This document shows, one piece after another, positions 23,280-35,029 of a stretch of DNA of 64,000 bases. The translations under genes and the position numbers were made by a program. This DNA comes from Schistocerca nitens (lineage: Eukaryota > Arthropoda > Insecta > Orthoptera > Acrididae), in the NCBI RefSeq assembly GCF_023898315.1, contig NC_064622.1:355923234-355987233 (forward strand), written 5' to 3'. The notes beneath the pieces are model-generated. The model was not told where the DNA came from. It made no database searches and was given only the letters and a program-made list of their open reading frames with translations. The stretch's first letter is position 1; each line of letters opens with the position of its first letter.

Positions 23280-24570
23280 GTACAGGATAGGCCGAGCACT
23301 CGTTAAAAATCTCTTAAATAATCCTGTTTCCTTGGCGGCTCACCAGAGCGTGCCAGGGGACCAGCCTATGTGGCCTCTATAAGTGGGCCTCTGAACTGTA
23401 TGGATAAGCAACCTCTGAAATTGCATGTGTCATGAGTGAAGGTACATCACTCCTCCCTTGTAGGGGGTGGGACAACTATATAGATTCGTACAAACACTTA
23501 AGCACAGAAAAATTGCATGGTACAGGAAAAAATGTTTGGTACCGAAAAAAAGGCACTGTGACCAAAAAATAAGTGGTTCTGTGAAAAAAGCACCGATCTC
23601 ACAAGGCACTGAGATTACGAATAATGGAAAACACCAATGACGGTGCTGATGTCCATTTCATCACCTGATGACAGTGGCTGCTGCAGCATGTGATGGACAG
23701 GAGCTGGTGAGTAGGGGCGGGAAGGATGAGGGGGGGGGGGGGGGGATTTGGCATGCCATCTCCCCCCTCGTGAGAAGCCACAGGGCAGGACGGGGGTAGC
23801 GTCCCTGTAAAAACATCCTTGTTTGAGGTTAGTGTGGCATCTGAGATGATGGGCGCACGGGACCCAGCAGTGGAGGCAGCAGCAGTGATGTCAGTTGCAG
23901 TGAGTGATGCACCGGCAATGGCAGTCAAGGAGAGGGTCAGGGACAGGAACCAAGGACAGTGATCTACAGGCAACAACCCCCCCTGCATTGTGAACCGGCC
24001 CACCTGTGACTCGGGAACAAGCATTGGCAGGGGTGGAGTAGACAGTGGACCATGCAGAACAGATCCCACCATGCATGACCTCAATTAGTCCAAGTGACAA
24101 GACCTCTTCCTGTGTAGGGTGCAGACAATGTCCAGGTGCTGGCCCCCAGCAATGTTTGATGATGTCAGGGGCCCAGTTTTCCAGACGGGCGCACTCGGCT
24201 ATAAGCATTGTGGAGCCTGATGCTGCAGGTGGAGGTGCGTCCATGGTTGGCATCTGTGTAGCAGCTCCCCACCCATATACTACTATCCCGTCCCCTTCCC
24301 TGGCCCTTACAGATTGCTGCTTGCATCCAGTGTGATAGGTGCATTCCAGCCCGAGATGCTCTAGTTGAGGGTCATGTGTGCATGACGTGTGCATGCTCGT
24401 GTATGTGAATGGTCTCTTACTGACGAAGGCTGTGGCCAAAAGCTGTATGTGAGTGTCTCTTAATTATGCCTATCTGCAACTTGGCACGTCTTATTTATGG
24501 TAAGTACCAATCTGTCTTTTGCTACATTTTTGGTATTCCTACTTGGAGTTTCCATTTTTCTATTACTAAG
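23280..24570. mobile_element. Dispersed repeat family R (copy 1)
   Basis: The right part (about 24370-24570), with GACGAAGGCTGTGGCCAAAA, GGTAAGTACCAATCTGTCTT and TTTCCATTTTTCTATTACTAAG, matches the right end of the repeat at 57751-59139, and a related piece occurs at 28500-28680. GC-richer than its surroundings, with a 16-base G run at 23730-23745. Minus-strand frames of 161 and 182 codons show no domain. Left border is uncertain. Confidence 0.5.
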
Positions 24571-25189
24571 GAACTGTTTATGTTGCTGTATTAGTGCAAT
24601 ACAGTATTTTGGCGTGTCATGACAAATGTATTCTTAGCAATATGAACAGTCAGGTTACAATTGCATCATTGTAGTACATTGAGCAATATTTAGACTGTTA
24701 CACATGCCAGGCCTCTGATGGTTGCTGCTCATTTCATTTAATAACACAGAAGATTGTTTAGTTGCTGACAGTTGAAGGACGAAAGGTAGTATTAATTCTC
24801 AATCTTGTTTGACTGTTTTAGCCTCTGGTGGAGGAAAAGCCAAACTTAGAGACAACAAAATGTATGTTGTCTGGGCAAATGCCCAAGTACTTGCAGAGTT
24901 TTTACTGCTAAAATTTATAATTTACCAATTAAAATATGGGATGGGATGATACTCCTGATATTAAGAGGTAGTAAACGTTACTTAAACGGACATATATCAT
25001 TCATTGCCTTTATTACTAAGAATGAAATGAAAGGAGAGAGAGAAGCATGGTTTTGTTTCACTAGCATTCCAACTCACTGTACCAAGGAAGGGTAGCTATT
25101 TCTGACAGCTGGTTATCACTTATAATGTTCTTTTTCTTTTTGCCGCTTCTACTCTTCACTCTCAGTTCCTCTCTCTTGCACTCGTACAG

Positions 25190-25211
25190 CACCCCCCCCC
25201 TCCCTCCCCCC

Positions 25212-25250
<39 letters not shown>
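25190..25250. repeat. C-rich, (CT)n and (CA)n low-complexity tract
   Basis: A run of C, mixed C/T, then CT repeats and CA repeats in succession. Confidence 0.95.
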
Positions 25251-25251
<1 letters not shown>

Positions 25252-25399
25252 TGTAGTACAGCTGTGTAGTGATAGTTGGTATAAAAAAAATTATCCTTAG
25301 GTCATCACTTTGTAACGTAACACACTTTATAATGTGTGTCAAATCTCTGAATATTATTGAAGAATGCTTATTGATAGCAAAATTATACTGATTGTTGAA

Positions 25400-25730
25400 A
25401 ATACTATATATTACAGTTATTAAAAATTTTGCAGTAGACGGACAGAAACTATCCCAAGTAAGCCTAGAAACAAGTTTCAAGAACTAACTTTAAATGATGA
25501 ATCTAGGAATATATTACAACTGCCTACCAACTGCTTCTGAAGGGATAGTGAGAGCTGGATTAGATTAATTATAGATCGCACAGAAGAATTTAAACAGTCA
25601 TTATACTCACATGCCATAAGTGAATGGAATGGAAAGAAACCCTAATAAGTGGTAAAATGCACTGTCACGCACTTCACAGTAGTTTGCAGTTTTGATGCAG
25701 GTGTATTAAATAACTGGTATGTGTTTCTTG
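25400..25730 (+). mobile_element. Jockey/CR1-like LINE 3' fragment
   Basis: Matches the 3' part of the LINE family of this window (AAGCCTAGAAACAAGTTTCA, CACGCACTTCACAG-like terminus). Closely similar to 26523-26860, so two 3' ends of the same family lie 1.1 kb apart in the same orientation. Confidence 0.7.
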
Positions 25731-26291
25731 ATGATAAATGTGTTCTTAAATGTTAAACTGTTTTCAGTGGGGGTAGGGGGTCTTTATTATGAGATGTTGC
25801 GACATTTGAGGCAGATCATAGTTTATTGCGACTTATCAGTTGATCCTTAAAAATTCACAAATGCCCAGGCATTTTTGAGTTTTGGATATTTGCCCAGACA
25901 TTTATCCTGGCCATTTACTCCAGCTTATAAATGCCCCGGCATTTTACTCCAGTATCTCTAGCCCGATAAATGTGACCTTGAAAAGCTCTTGGTGGTTGCA
26001 GTGCCTCTGGTGAAGAGAGATGCAGACAAAATTTTTGCAGTTTGCGTCCAGTGGAATAATTTTGGACTTAAAAAGATTGTCATATGCTGTATATTCCAAA
26101 CAAAATAATTTGTAAAGCAAGGAAAAGTCAACTACTCACCTATAGTGGATCAACGTGTGGCTCATTGCCAAATGAAATAATTTCACATTGTCTGGACCTA
26201 AAAAAATTAGAAAACACTTTAGACATAATACTAATAGAGTCTTTATCATGTTACATATATTTCATTGTGGTAATTAGCCTTACAAATGGTG

Positions 26292-26522
26292 TGTTAGCTA
26301 AAATGACAATTATGGCCAAACTGCTATACCCTTTTTCATGGGTTACCTTTCATACATTGTAAAACATGGGATTTCACGAATTTGATATTTAAGAAGATAA
26401 CTGGTTATGTTAGCTAAAATGACAATTATGGCCAAACTGCTATACCCTTTTTCATGGGTTACCTTTCATACATTGGAAAACATGGGATTTCCCGAATTTG
26501 ATATTTAAGAAGATACTGGTTA
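26292..26522. repeat. Tandem duplication, 116 + 115 bp
   Basis: Unit 1 (26292-26407) and unit 2 (26408-26522) are nearly identical, each beginning TGTTAGCTAAAATGACAATT. They differ by a T/G change, an A/C change and one deleted base. The few differences suggest a recent event. Confidence 0.95.
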
Positions 26523-26860
26523 TTGGAAACACTGTGTATTATAGTTATTAAAATATTTGCCAGTAGACAGACAGAAACTACCCCTAAAAAGCCTAGAAAC
26601 AAAGTTTGAAGAACTAACTCTAAATGTTGAATCTAGGAATATAGTACAGCTCCCTACCAATTGCTTCTGAAGGGATAGTGAGGAATGGATTAGATTGATT
26701 ATAGAGTGCACAGAAGAATTCAAACAGTCATTATACCTACCTTCCATAAGTGAACGGAATGCAAAGAAACCCTAGTAAGTGGTAAAATGCGTTATACATT
26801 CTGTCGCGCACTTCAGTGTTTTGCAGAGTTTCAATGCAGATGTAGATTTATGACCATGTG
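26523..26860 (+). mobile_element. Jockey/CR1-like LINE 3' fragment (second copy)
   Basis: Closely resembles 25400-25730 (AAGCCTAGAAACAAAGTTTG, CAACTG... and a CGCACTTCAGTG terminus, then AGATGTAGAT). It directly follows the tandem duplication. Confidence 0.7.
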
Positions 26861-26929
26861 GTTACCTCGCTGATTGTTTAAGTAGCATGGAATTGTTAAT
26901 GCAGAGATGAATGTTGAAAACCTAACTGT

Positions 26930-27090
26930 GGTGACAGGCCCATCTGCTGCTTAGCCCAAGGTAAGTTTAGGTTGGAAGGTAACAGTGTGATTGTGAGTTG
27001 GTAAACCCAACATGCGAGAAAGCAAAAAACTGGTTGTGTTGATGGACCAGTCTGTGTCATAGCTTGAGGTCTAGGTTAGGTTGGAAGGTA
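26930..27090 (+). repeat. Paired short repeat containing GGTTGGAAGGTAACA
   Basis: The phrase GGTTGGAAGGTAACA occurs at about 26970 and 27083, each preceded by a CCAAGGT/TGAGGTCTA segment. A diverged relative lies near 17910. Nature unknown; possibly a SINE or degenerate satellite. Confidence 0.45.
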
Positions 27091-28128
27091 ACATTTCAAC
27101 ATTTAGGTGTCAAACAATAATTACGCCATTTGAAACATGTTTCAAGTATTTGTCCTGAAGTATTGATTTTTATACACCATTAGTCATGTCTAGACATACT
27201 TCACAGTATAAAATTTCCCCTAAATGGGAACTGACATGTTGGTAAGGGAGCACTATATTTTTATTACATGTATGTCATTGCATATTGCTTGTTTTGTAAT
27301 TTCTATCTGTAAAAGTATGCTGTATCTTGACAATGGTCTGCTATCGATATAATAATGTACACTTTATATTGTACAGTTTGTAAGTGGAGCTACAGCCAAT
27401 AAACATTTAATATTTGCTTTCTGTCTGTGATGTCACTTGTGTCCTCTTTGGCTACACTGAGAAGTAAATAGTTTGGAGCTGTTTGTATAATGATAGGTTT
27501 CTAACCTGTTGTGAGTTTTCATGCTGAGTTACTAAAATGAGACTGAATTCATGTGGAATTTTTCTTCAGTTTGAAAGTCGAGAAGCAAATTGTAAATTGG
27601 TGCATGGCTAGTGGTTTTATTGCGAAAGAGAGAATGTGTGATTTGTGCCAATCACTAATGAAGCTGGTGCTAAAGAAGAATGTGAGCAACAGTTTTATAT
27701 GGTGCTCTTACATAAAAGGAAATAATCAGTAATAGAATCAATGCTCAATAAGGAAAGGTTCCTCGTTTGCACGTAGCAAACTATCAGTAACCACCATTTT
27801 ACAGCTGATGTACTTTTTGGTGTTTAAATTTAACAGCAAATATATTTCTTATGAGTTGCAACATGACAGTCAATGCATAGTTGATTAAAAGTAGTATTGT
27901 ATAGAAGTTTGTATGTGTATGTATTTAGAGAAAATAAACTTTGTGGGAAGGATGTAATTGTGGAAACAGGTGAAACCCTGGTTGGGAGAGAAAATAATGT
28001 AGTAGGGCAAGTTGCTTCATATGTGTCATAGTAGTTGCATGGTGTATCTTTCCATTTGCGGCTACCAGTAAATCTTTGACTGAACCATCAAACATGCCAA
28101 TTTTAATTTTCCATTTTTCCATCTGTCT
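27091..28128. other. Intron 4 segment, no recognised element
   Basis: AT-rich sequence without recognised frame or terminal repeats. Confidence 0.5.
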
Positions 28129-29725
28129 CCAGCATTGCCACAGGTTCTGGAAATCAGGGAAAATCAGGAAATTTCAAATGTATCAGGGATATTTGAAAAA
28201 AAACATAACCCTGGAAAAATCTCGTTTTTGTCCCAGTAGGATGAAATTGTTTGATTACTGAGATGCTATGCATCATCGCTGGCAGGCACAACTGAGTACA
28301 TGCGCTGCTTCCCTACTCTCTCATTCTTACTGTTTCTCCCCTTCCCACCCCTCCCCTCAGCTTGCAGTCAGTGTTGCCACCACTACTCGCTGCTAGCCTA
28401 GCAGCTCCCGATGACAGGCAGGGGGGTGTAAGGAGTGGTTTGTTTGATCTCATTCTCATAGCTTGTTGACAAAGTGGCTGGAGACAACATTCATGTGTGC
28501 ATGAGTTATGTCTGAGTGATTGTGTGAATGTGTGTGTGCTCTGTGTGCTCTTGTTTCCTGACTAAGGCTGTGGCCAAAAATTTACTTGTGAGAGTGTGAT
28601 TGTCTTTTCTGTGTGCCTGTCTGTGGCTCAGCAATCATCTTTATGGTGAGTTGGTACCTGTCCTCATTAGTACTGATCCTCAGAGTATTTGCACAAGTTA
28701 CCTGTTGCGTGGATGATCACCGCAGTCTCATTTCATCGACATGGTGTCTGTGACACATGAATAGCTGGCCACATGAGTGGACTTCCACAATGGGCCACAA
28801 CTGCAGGCCATTTTTGCCTGTATCTCTCAATAGATCGGGCCTGCTGATCTGAAGCCCATAGTTTCCCAATAATGTGCAGGCCCTGCGTGTTGGATCTAGT
28901 GGAGCTGCGCAGGCTAGATCTGTCTGTGTGCGGCACATTGTGGTGGATTTTTTTGGTTTATCCTGGCATCCAGGACTGTGGTGCTCCTCGGCAGCCCAGA
29001 GGCTGCGGATGATGAATTTCATGAATTGCAACTATCTCACTGCAAGCACTTCGCACAGTGCGGCGTTTTATACACATTTTATTTATTCTAGTACGTTTTG
29101 GCACTTCGAAAGTAGTTTATATATTTGAAACTATGGACGAGAAGAAGAAAATTGTGGCAGTCGATGGCAGTTTGTACGCTATGTACTCCAGTATTTTTTT
29201 TAAATAAAAGTCACACAATACTTGTAGAATAATAGACCTAACACAGTGGGTAATAACCAACAATAAAGACATAGTAGAACCAACATTTTATTGGCTGTCA
29301 CCTATAGTGTTGGTTTACACAACTCTTCCCCACCTTATACATTTCTTTCAAGAGGCCTACTTTTTTCTGAGGTTATTTCTGAAAGAAAAGATATTTTAAA
29401 TCTGTCTTGCAACTCCAACAAAATGTGTATTTTTGCCGCCAAATGTATTTCACTTTATTGAAATAAAATAACATGAAATGAAACATATATACCATTTTTA
29501 TTGCTTTCTCCATCTAAAAACAGTTTATTACAAAAGATGTTGATGTTAGTACTTAAGATTTTGGCTCACATGTTTAGAAATATGCAAGTCCTTACATTCT
29601 TTTGTCAACTTATGTATTTACTTACCCTTGAAATCTCAAAACTTGTCAGGGAAAAATTCTAAAACTTGTCTGGAAATGAGAGAAACATCAGGGAATTTCA
29701 CTTGGGGAAACTTGTGGTAACCCTG
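28129..29725. mobile_element. Probable non-autonomous TIR element
   Basis: The left end (CCAGCATTGCCACAGGTTCT) is an imperfect inverse of the right end, whose complement reads CCAGGGTTACCACAAGTTTC. Near both ends are repeated AGGGAAA/CAGGGA phrases, as in the element at 41964-44183. The interior contains repeat-family R sequence (28500-28680) and no transposase. Confidence 0.45.
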
Positions 29726-30380
29726 GTCTCAGTTTATGTATGAAGGACATAGTAACATTTCCTATCTAGTTGGGATTATTTCTGGCGTTTGTGGGCACAA
29801 AATTTTTGTATCAGTATTGACGTGGAAATATTTTTGTCTTTTTTTAAAAATTGGCGAAAAAGTAAGATGTGAATAAGTAATAACAGAAGAAGAAAAATGA
29901 GACTAAAATACCGTGAAGCAGTAAGATGAGACTCATAACTGATGCCTGCCAGTAGTAATGTTGATAGGGTGTTTCGTGTTGTGTTGTGATATTCAAGTAA
30001 ATAAAAAAGAAACATTTTGGTATCGTTAGTTTTTTTTATATATATATATCCACGTGATTGGAGCAAATTCTGCTCACTTTTTTTTTCATTTAGTTTTCTA
30101 TAGTATTCAGTGACTGGTTGTCAAATAACAACAAAACACAGCACATAGTTAACTTCAGTTTAGGTTAATTCTTAAGAGTATGAACATGTGACACAACCCC
30201 ATCCCCCTACTCCTCTGGTAATTCTTCTTATTCCGTACTTATTTCTCATGTCTCTTGGGATTGGCCCTCTTATTCTTGTTGAGCCATTCTTACCGTATTA
30301 GTGTCATTTCAGAGTGCAGTCCCATCATTTTCAGGTCATTTTTAGAGTCCTTCACCACATATTTTGATTTTTTTGATGTC
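29726..30380. other. Intron 4 segment, no recognised element
   Basis: AT-rich with a short TA run near 30040-30050. A 96-codon minus frame shows no motif. Confidence 0.5.
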
Positions 30381-30395
30381 AAGTACTTCTCTTGT

Positions 30396-30592
30396 CTTTG
30401 AGGTTTGCTGATGACATTGTAAGTCTGTCAGAAATAGCAAAGCACATTGAAGAGCAGTTGAACGGAATGGACAGTGTCCCCCAGTGAACATCAACAAAAA
30501 CAAAACGAGAATAAAATTTGGCAGGTTAAATCAAATGATGCTGGATGGAATTACATCAGGAAATGAGACACTAAATAGGATGACATATACTA
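30396..30592 (+). pseudogene. RTE-like LINE RT fragment, 5' piece
   Basis: Reads RFADDIVSLSEIAKHIEEQL then NGMDSV, the RT active-site box (FADD) of the same family as 62416-64000 (RFDDDIVILSGTAKDLKEQL). It stops at the Tc1 insertion point and resumes at 32016. Confidence 0.8.
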
Positions 30593-32013
30593 CACTCCTG
30601 GAAATTGAAATAAGAACACCGTGAATTCATTGTCCCAGGAAGGGGAAACTTTATTGACGCATTCCTGGGGTCAGATACATCACATGATCACACTGACAGA
30701 ACCACAGGCACATAGACACAGGCAACAGAGTATGCACAATGTCGGCACTAGTACAGTGTATATCCACCTTTAGCAGCAATGCAGGCTGCTATTCTCCCAT
30801 GGAGACGATCGTAGAGATGCTGGATGTAGTCCTGTGGAACGGCTTGCCATGCCATTTCCACCTGGCGCCTCAGTTGGACCAGCGTTCGTGCTGGACGTGC
30901 AGACCGCGTGAGACGACGCTTCATCCAGTCCCAAACGTGCTCAATGGGGGACAGATCCGGAGATCTTGCTGGCCAGGGTAGTTGACTTACACCTTCTAGA
31001 GCACGTTGGGTGGCACGGGATACATGTGGACGTGCATTGTCCTGTGGGAACAGCAAGTTCCCTTGCCGGTCTAGGAATGGTAGAACGATGGGTTCGATGA
31101 CGGTTTGGATGTACCGTGCACTATTCAGTGTCCCCTCGACGATCACCAGTGGTGTACGGCCAGTGTAGGAGATCGCTCCCCACACCATGATGCCGGGTGT
31201 TGGCCCTGTGTGCCTCGGTCGTATGCAGTCCTGATTGTGGCGCTCACCTGCACGGCGCCAAACACGCATACGACCATCATTGGCACCAAGGCAGAAGCGA
31301 CTCTCATCGCTGAAGACGACACGTCTCCATTCGTCCCTCCATTCACGCCTGTCGCGACACCACTGGAGGCGGGCTGCACGATGTTGGGGCGTGAGCGGAA
31401 GACGGCCTAACGGTGTGCGGGACCGTAGCCCAGCTTCATGGAGACGGTTGCGAATGGTCCTCGCCGATACCCCAGGAGCAACAGTGTCCCTAATTTGCTG
31501 GGAAGTGGCGGTGTGGTCCCCTACGGCACTGCGTAGGATCCTACGGTCTTAGCGTGCATCCGTGCGTCGCTGCGGTCCGGTCCCAGGTTGACGGGCACGT
31601 GCACCTTCCGCCGACCACTGGCGACAACATCGATGTACTGTGGAGACCTCACGCCCCACGTGTTGAGCAATTCGGCGGTACGTCCACCCGGCCTCCCGCA
31701 TGCCCACTATACGCCCTCGCTCAAAGTCCGTCAACTGCACATACGGTTCACGTCCACGCTGTCGCGGCATGCTACCAGTGTTAAAGACTCGATGGAGCTC
31801 CGTATGCCACAGCAAACTGGCTGACACTGATGGCGGCGGTGCACAAATGCTGCGCAGCTAGCGCCATTCGACGGCCAACACCGCGGTTCCTGGTGTGTCC
31901 GCTGTGGCGTGCGTGTGATCATTGCTTGTACAGCCCTCTCGCAGTGTCCGGAGCAAGTATGGTGGGTCTGACACACCGGTGTCTATGTGTTCTTTTTTCC
32001 ATTTCCAGGAGTG
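30593..32013 (-). mobile_element. Tc1-type DNA transposon, well preserved (1421 bp)
   Basis: Inverted repeats CACTCCTGGAAATTGAAA (left) and the complement of CACTCCTGGAAATGGAAA (right) are flanked by TA at 30591-30592 and 32014-32015. It is noticeably GC-richer than its surroundings. It was inserted into an older LINE, whose two halves lie at 30396-30592 and 32016-32215. Confidence 0.95.
30748..31770 (-). pseudogene. Tc1 transposase with a single nonsense codon
   Basis: From ATG 31770 (MPRQRGREPYVQ) to the stop at 30748 the frame is open for 340 codons except one TAA at 31549-31551 (codon 74). Relatives have Gln there by my recall, so CAA-to-TAA is likely. The N-terminal half holds the paired helix-turn-helix (FERGRIVGMREAGWTYRRIA). 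The catalytic core has FSDESRFCLG (first Asp), MVWGAISYTGRTPLV, FPQDNARPHVSR (second Asp) and WPARSPDLSPIEHVWDW (Glu). Only 32 residues separate the second Asp and the Glu, against the usual 34. It ends AAKGGYTLY. Confidence 0.94.
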
Positions 32014-32015
32014 TA

Positions 32016-32215
32016 TTTGGGCAGTAAAATAATTGATGATGGCTGAATTACACAAGATATAAAATGTACACTGCAGTGACAAAAAATGCATTTCTGAAGA
32101 AGAGAAGTTTGGTAACATTGAGTCTAAATTTAAGTGTCAGGAAATCTTACCTGAAGGTATTTTCCTGTAGTGTAGCCTTGTACAGAAGTGAAGCGTAGAC
32201 AATAAGTAGTCAGAT
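32016..32215 (+). pseudogene. RTE-like LINE RT fragment, 3' piece
   Basis: Continues the fragment at 30396-30592: YLGSKIIDDG and CTEVK-like pieces match FCYFGNKITDDGRSRED and following residues of the LINE at 62416-64000. The Tc1 element splits the two halves. Confidence 0.7.
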
Positions 32216-32330
32216 AAGAAGAGCATATCCTGTTCGCACAAATATAGGCCACAACTAAACTTTTGGCACAAGATTATAGTAAAAGTAAATCTCGAATACA
32301 GAACACACTACTAAATTAACTCTGATTACG

Positions 32331-32333
32331 GAG

Positions 32334-32374
<41 letters not shown>
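32331..32374. repeat. (CTA)n microsatellite
   Basis: About 14 trinucleotide repeats just left of a mariner end. Confidence 0.95.
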
Positions 32375-32378
32375 AGTA

Positions 32379-33191
32379 CGAGGTCTGTTTAAAAAATTCC
32401 AGAACATTCATAATTTCGTGCCAGTGATGCATTGGAGCAAAATGTGGTTGGCATCCCTGCACACACATATGTGTTTAATGTGTAACTGCTGGAAGATTTA
32501 TTGTGCTGTGCCTGTTAGTTATTGTTCGGTGCTGTATTGAGTAGAACATTGTGTCGCCCAGTTTGCGAATTTCGAGATGGCAGTGTTAAAGGAGCAATGG
32601 CTGGACGGAAGTTAAAGATGACCCCGTTCAAGGCCCCCTTTGGCATCTAGCGATGACGGTCATGTCAGGTATGACATGAAATTGTGCATGCCAATCGAAG
32701 ACTGACTGTCAGAGAGATTGCAGAAGAATGTAACATTTCAGTTGGATAATGTCATGAAATTGTGACACAGCATCTTGGCCTGAAATGTGCTGAGATAACA
32801 CACGGCTCTAGCATCACGATAACCCACCCACACATTCATCCCTGTTGGCGTGTGACTATTGCACAAAAAATGAAAATCACTTTGCTGCCTCATCCTCCAT
32901 ACTCGCCAAACCTGGACCCAGTGGACTTTTTTCTTTTAATTTATTTCCAAAGTTGAAAACCCATTGAAAGGACAAAGATTTGCAACAATAGACGAGATGA
33001 TAGAAAATTCACAGACAATGCTTCTCGCTATCCAGCAAGAGGTGTACCAAGACTGCCTCCAGAAGTGGAAATGGCATTGAGAGTAGTATATCAATTGTGG
33101 AGGAGAATAAAGGAGACCATATACGATAAGTAAAAGGTAAGTGTAGAAAAATTTTGTGGATAAAGTCCTGGAATTTTTTGAACAGACCTCA
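32379..33191 (+). mobile_element. Internally deleted mariner element (813 bp)
   Basis: Ends CGAGGTCTGTTTAAAAAATT and its complement TGAGGTCTGTTCAAAAAATT are flanked by TA at 32377-32378 and 33192-33193. The + strand keeps scraps of transposase: NRRLTVREIAEECNIS, then HDNPPTHSSLLA and a PPYSPNLDPVDFFLL/FPKLKTHLKGT region, in shifting frames. About 500 bp are missing compared with a full mariner, including the first catalytic region. Confidence 0.88.
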
Positions 33192-33329
33192 TACATGATT
33201 CATACACTAAATCATGCTGGTAGCCCTACATAACAATTGAACAATGTCAAGTTGTCAGCTATGCATTATACACAGAAGTACAGAAAGTGGGAAGCTGGAT
33301 GTATTTTTATTTAGATGAAAAAAACATTT

Positions 33330-33935
33330 GTCAGTGGTGTGCAAGTGATGAGAAACTCTAAATAGTTCAAAAGTCTGTTTTCGTGTCGAAGGCAAAAGTG
33401 TAAATATTCAGATGCAGAAAAAGACTTGCTTGATTTTTCTAGTTCAAAATAGGAAATATGGATATGCCGCTGCAACTGAAATGATCCAAATTGAATGCTG
33501 CAAAGTAGCACATAAAAGAAATATTTTGATAATGGAATTTAAAGTTACGTATGGGTGGGCTCAGTGATTTATACAACAAAATAATCTATCTGTTCATCAC
33601 AGAACCACAGTTGCACAAAAATGCCTCAAGCTTATGAAAAAAGCAAAAGGTGATATATTTCCAGCATTATGTGATCCAGCTTCAACACAAAAATTTTTAT
33701 TTACATTCTCAAATAGAGTGTGCAGATGAAACACTGGTCTAATGCAGATGAAACATCAGTCTGTTTTGATATGCCGAATAGCACTACAGTAAGCAATGTA
33801 GGGGGACTTAGTCTGCAAATATGTTCATGTGGTACTGAAAAGCAGTGGTGCACTATGTTCTCCTTACCCAAGAACAGCTACTGTATTTGTGAAGGAAGTA
33901 TAAATTTTTCTGTTATTTTCTTTGTAAGTCTCTGA
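33330..33935 (+). pseudogene. pogo-like transposase remnant
   Basis: Pieces on the + strand read FKVTYGWAQ (CENP-B type DNA-binding region), NNLSVHHRTTVAQKCL, and NADETSVCFDMPNSTTVSNV followed by GTEKQWCTMFSL. These match the HTH and the first Asp motif (NMDETPV.FDMP) of pogo/Tigger transposases. Frameshifts and stops are frequent, and terminal repeats were not identified. Confidence 0.75.
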
Positions 33936-34115
33936 TGGTTTACAAAAGTAATTTCAGTAACTCATAATTGTATTAATTTCAACCCACAAGATACGTGTAC
34001 ATGTCATTTTGAAATTGATGATTTATGATTTGAAGAGAGGAAATCCCAGCTATAGACAGCAGCAGGGTCTTTTAAGCCAAAATCTAGGGGAAAAAGAAAT
34101 GTAGCCTATATTTGT

Positions 34116-34480
34116 TCAAATACAGTGGAAGCTTTCGATATGTGGTGCTACAGAAGAATGCTGTAGCTTAGATGGATAGATTGCATAACTAATGAGGAAG
34201 TATTGCATATAATTAGGGAGAAAGGAAATTTGTGGTATAAATTGACTAAAAGAAGGAACCGGTTGATGGAGCACATCCTGAAACATCAAGGTTTCACAGA
34301 TTAGCATTTGAGGGTAGTGGGGGGGGGGGGGGGGGGGGTGTAAAAATTGTAGAGCAAGGTCGAGAGATGAATACAGAAAGCAGATCCAAAGGAATGTAGG
34401 CTGCAGTAGGTATTTGGAAATGAAGAGGCTTGAAGCGGATAGAGTAGAGTGGAGAACTGCATCAAACCTCTCTCTGAACA
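34116..34480 (+). pseudogene. RTE-like LINE 3' fragment
   Basis: The + strand corresponds to the C-terminal region of the LINE at 62416-64000 (AFDMWCYRRML, ITNEEVLHIIREKGNLWYKL, RRNRLMEHILKHQG). It is interrupted by a 20-base G run at 34319-34338. Confidence 0.75.
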
Positions 34481-35029
34481 GAAATCCATGACAACTATTC
34501 TTGTCATGGGGTTAGGTTCAGGACACATGACATTCTCTTGGAGCTTTTCCCCTATGTTTGCTACCTTAAACAAGCCTGGATGTGGTCGCTACTTACGCTC
34601 TTTTAGGGTCACTTCTGCAGATCATCATTGTAAAATCCTTTTCTCTGGAACCCGGAATTCCTGTTTGTCACATTTGCACCTGGGTCAACATCGCCCTGCT
34701 CCTTTGGTAATCGATACTAAGTATTTATTTGAAGAAAGCATACTTTTCCTTACATGAGATGTTCTGTGCTAATTTTGTTGACAGGATGAAACAAGGTGTG
34801 TACTGTTGTAAAGCCAAAAACGAATAATGCAAAATAAATAATTATTATTGTAAGTAAGTGGTTGCTGTTGCTATCTTTTGTATTTATTGCTGTACACCCT
34901 GTGATGAGTGTAATTTTGTACTGTGGTGTATTTCTTTCCCAGTTTTATTTATTTTAATATTGTTTGGAGAAATTTAGAAATTGTGGAGTATAATGTTTAA
35001 ATTGATCATCACTGTTGTGCTTGATGCAG
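34481..35029. other. End of intron 4, no recognised element
   Basis: A 102-codon + frame (34449-34757) overlaps the LINE tail and shows no motif of its own. The stretch ends at the exon 5 acceptor. Confidence 0.5.

Noticed and set aside
23599-24439. Two minus-strand frames of 161 and 182 codons as a new gene
   Set aside because: Overlapping frames in a GC-rich repeat, low complexity near a G run, no recognisable domain and no splice support.
31105-31552. Plus-strand frames of about 100 codons
   Set aside because: Antisense shadows of the GC-rich Tc1 transposase.
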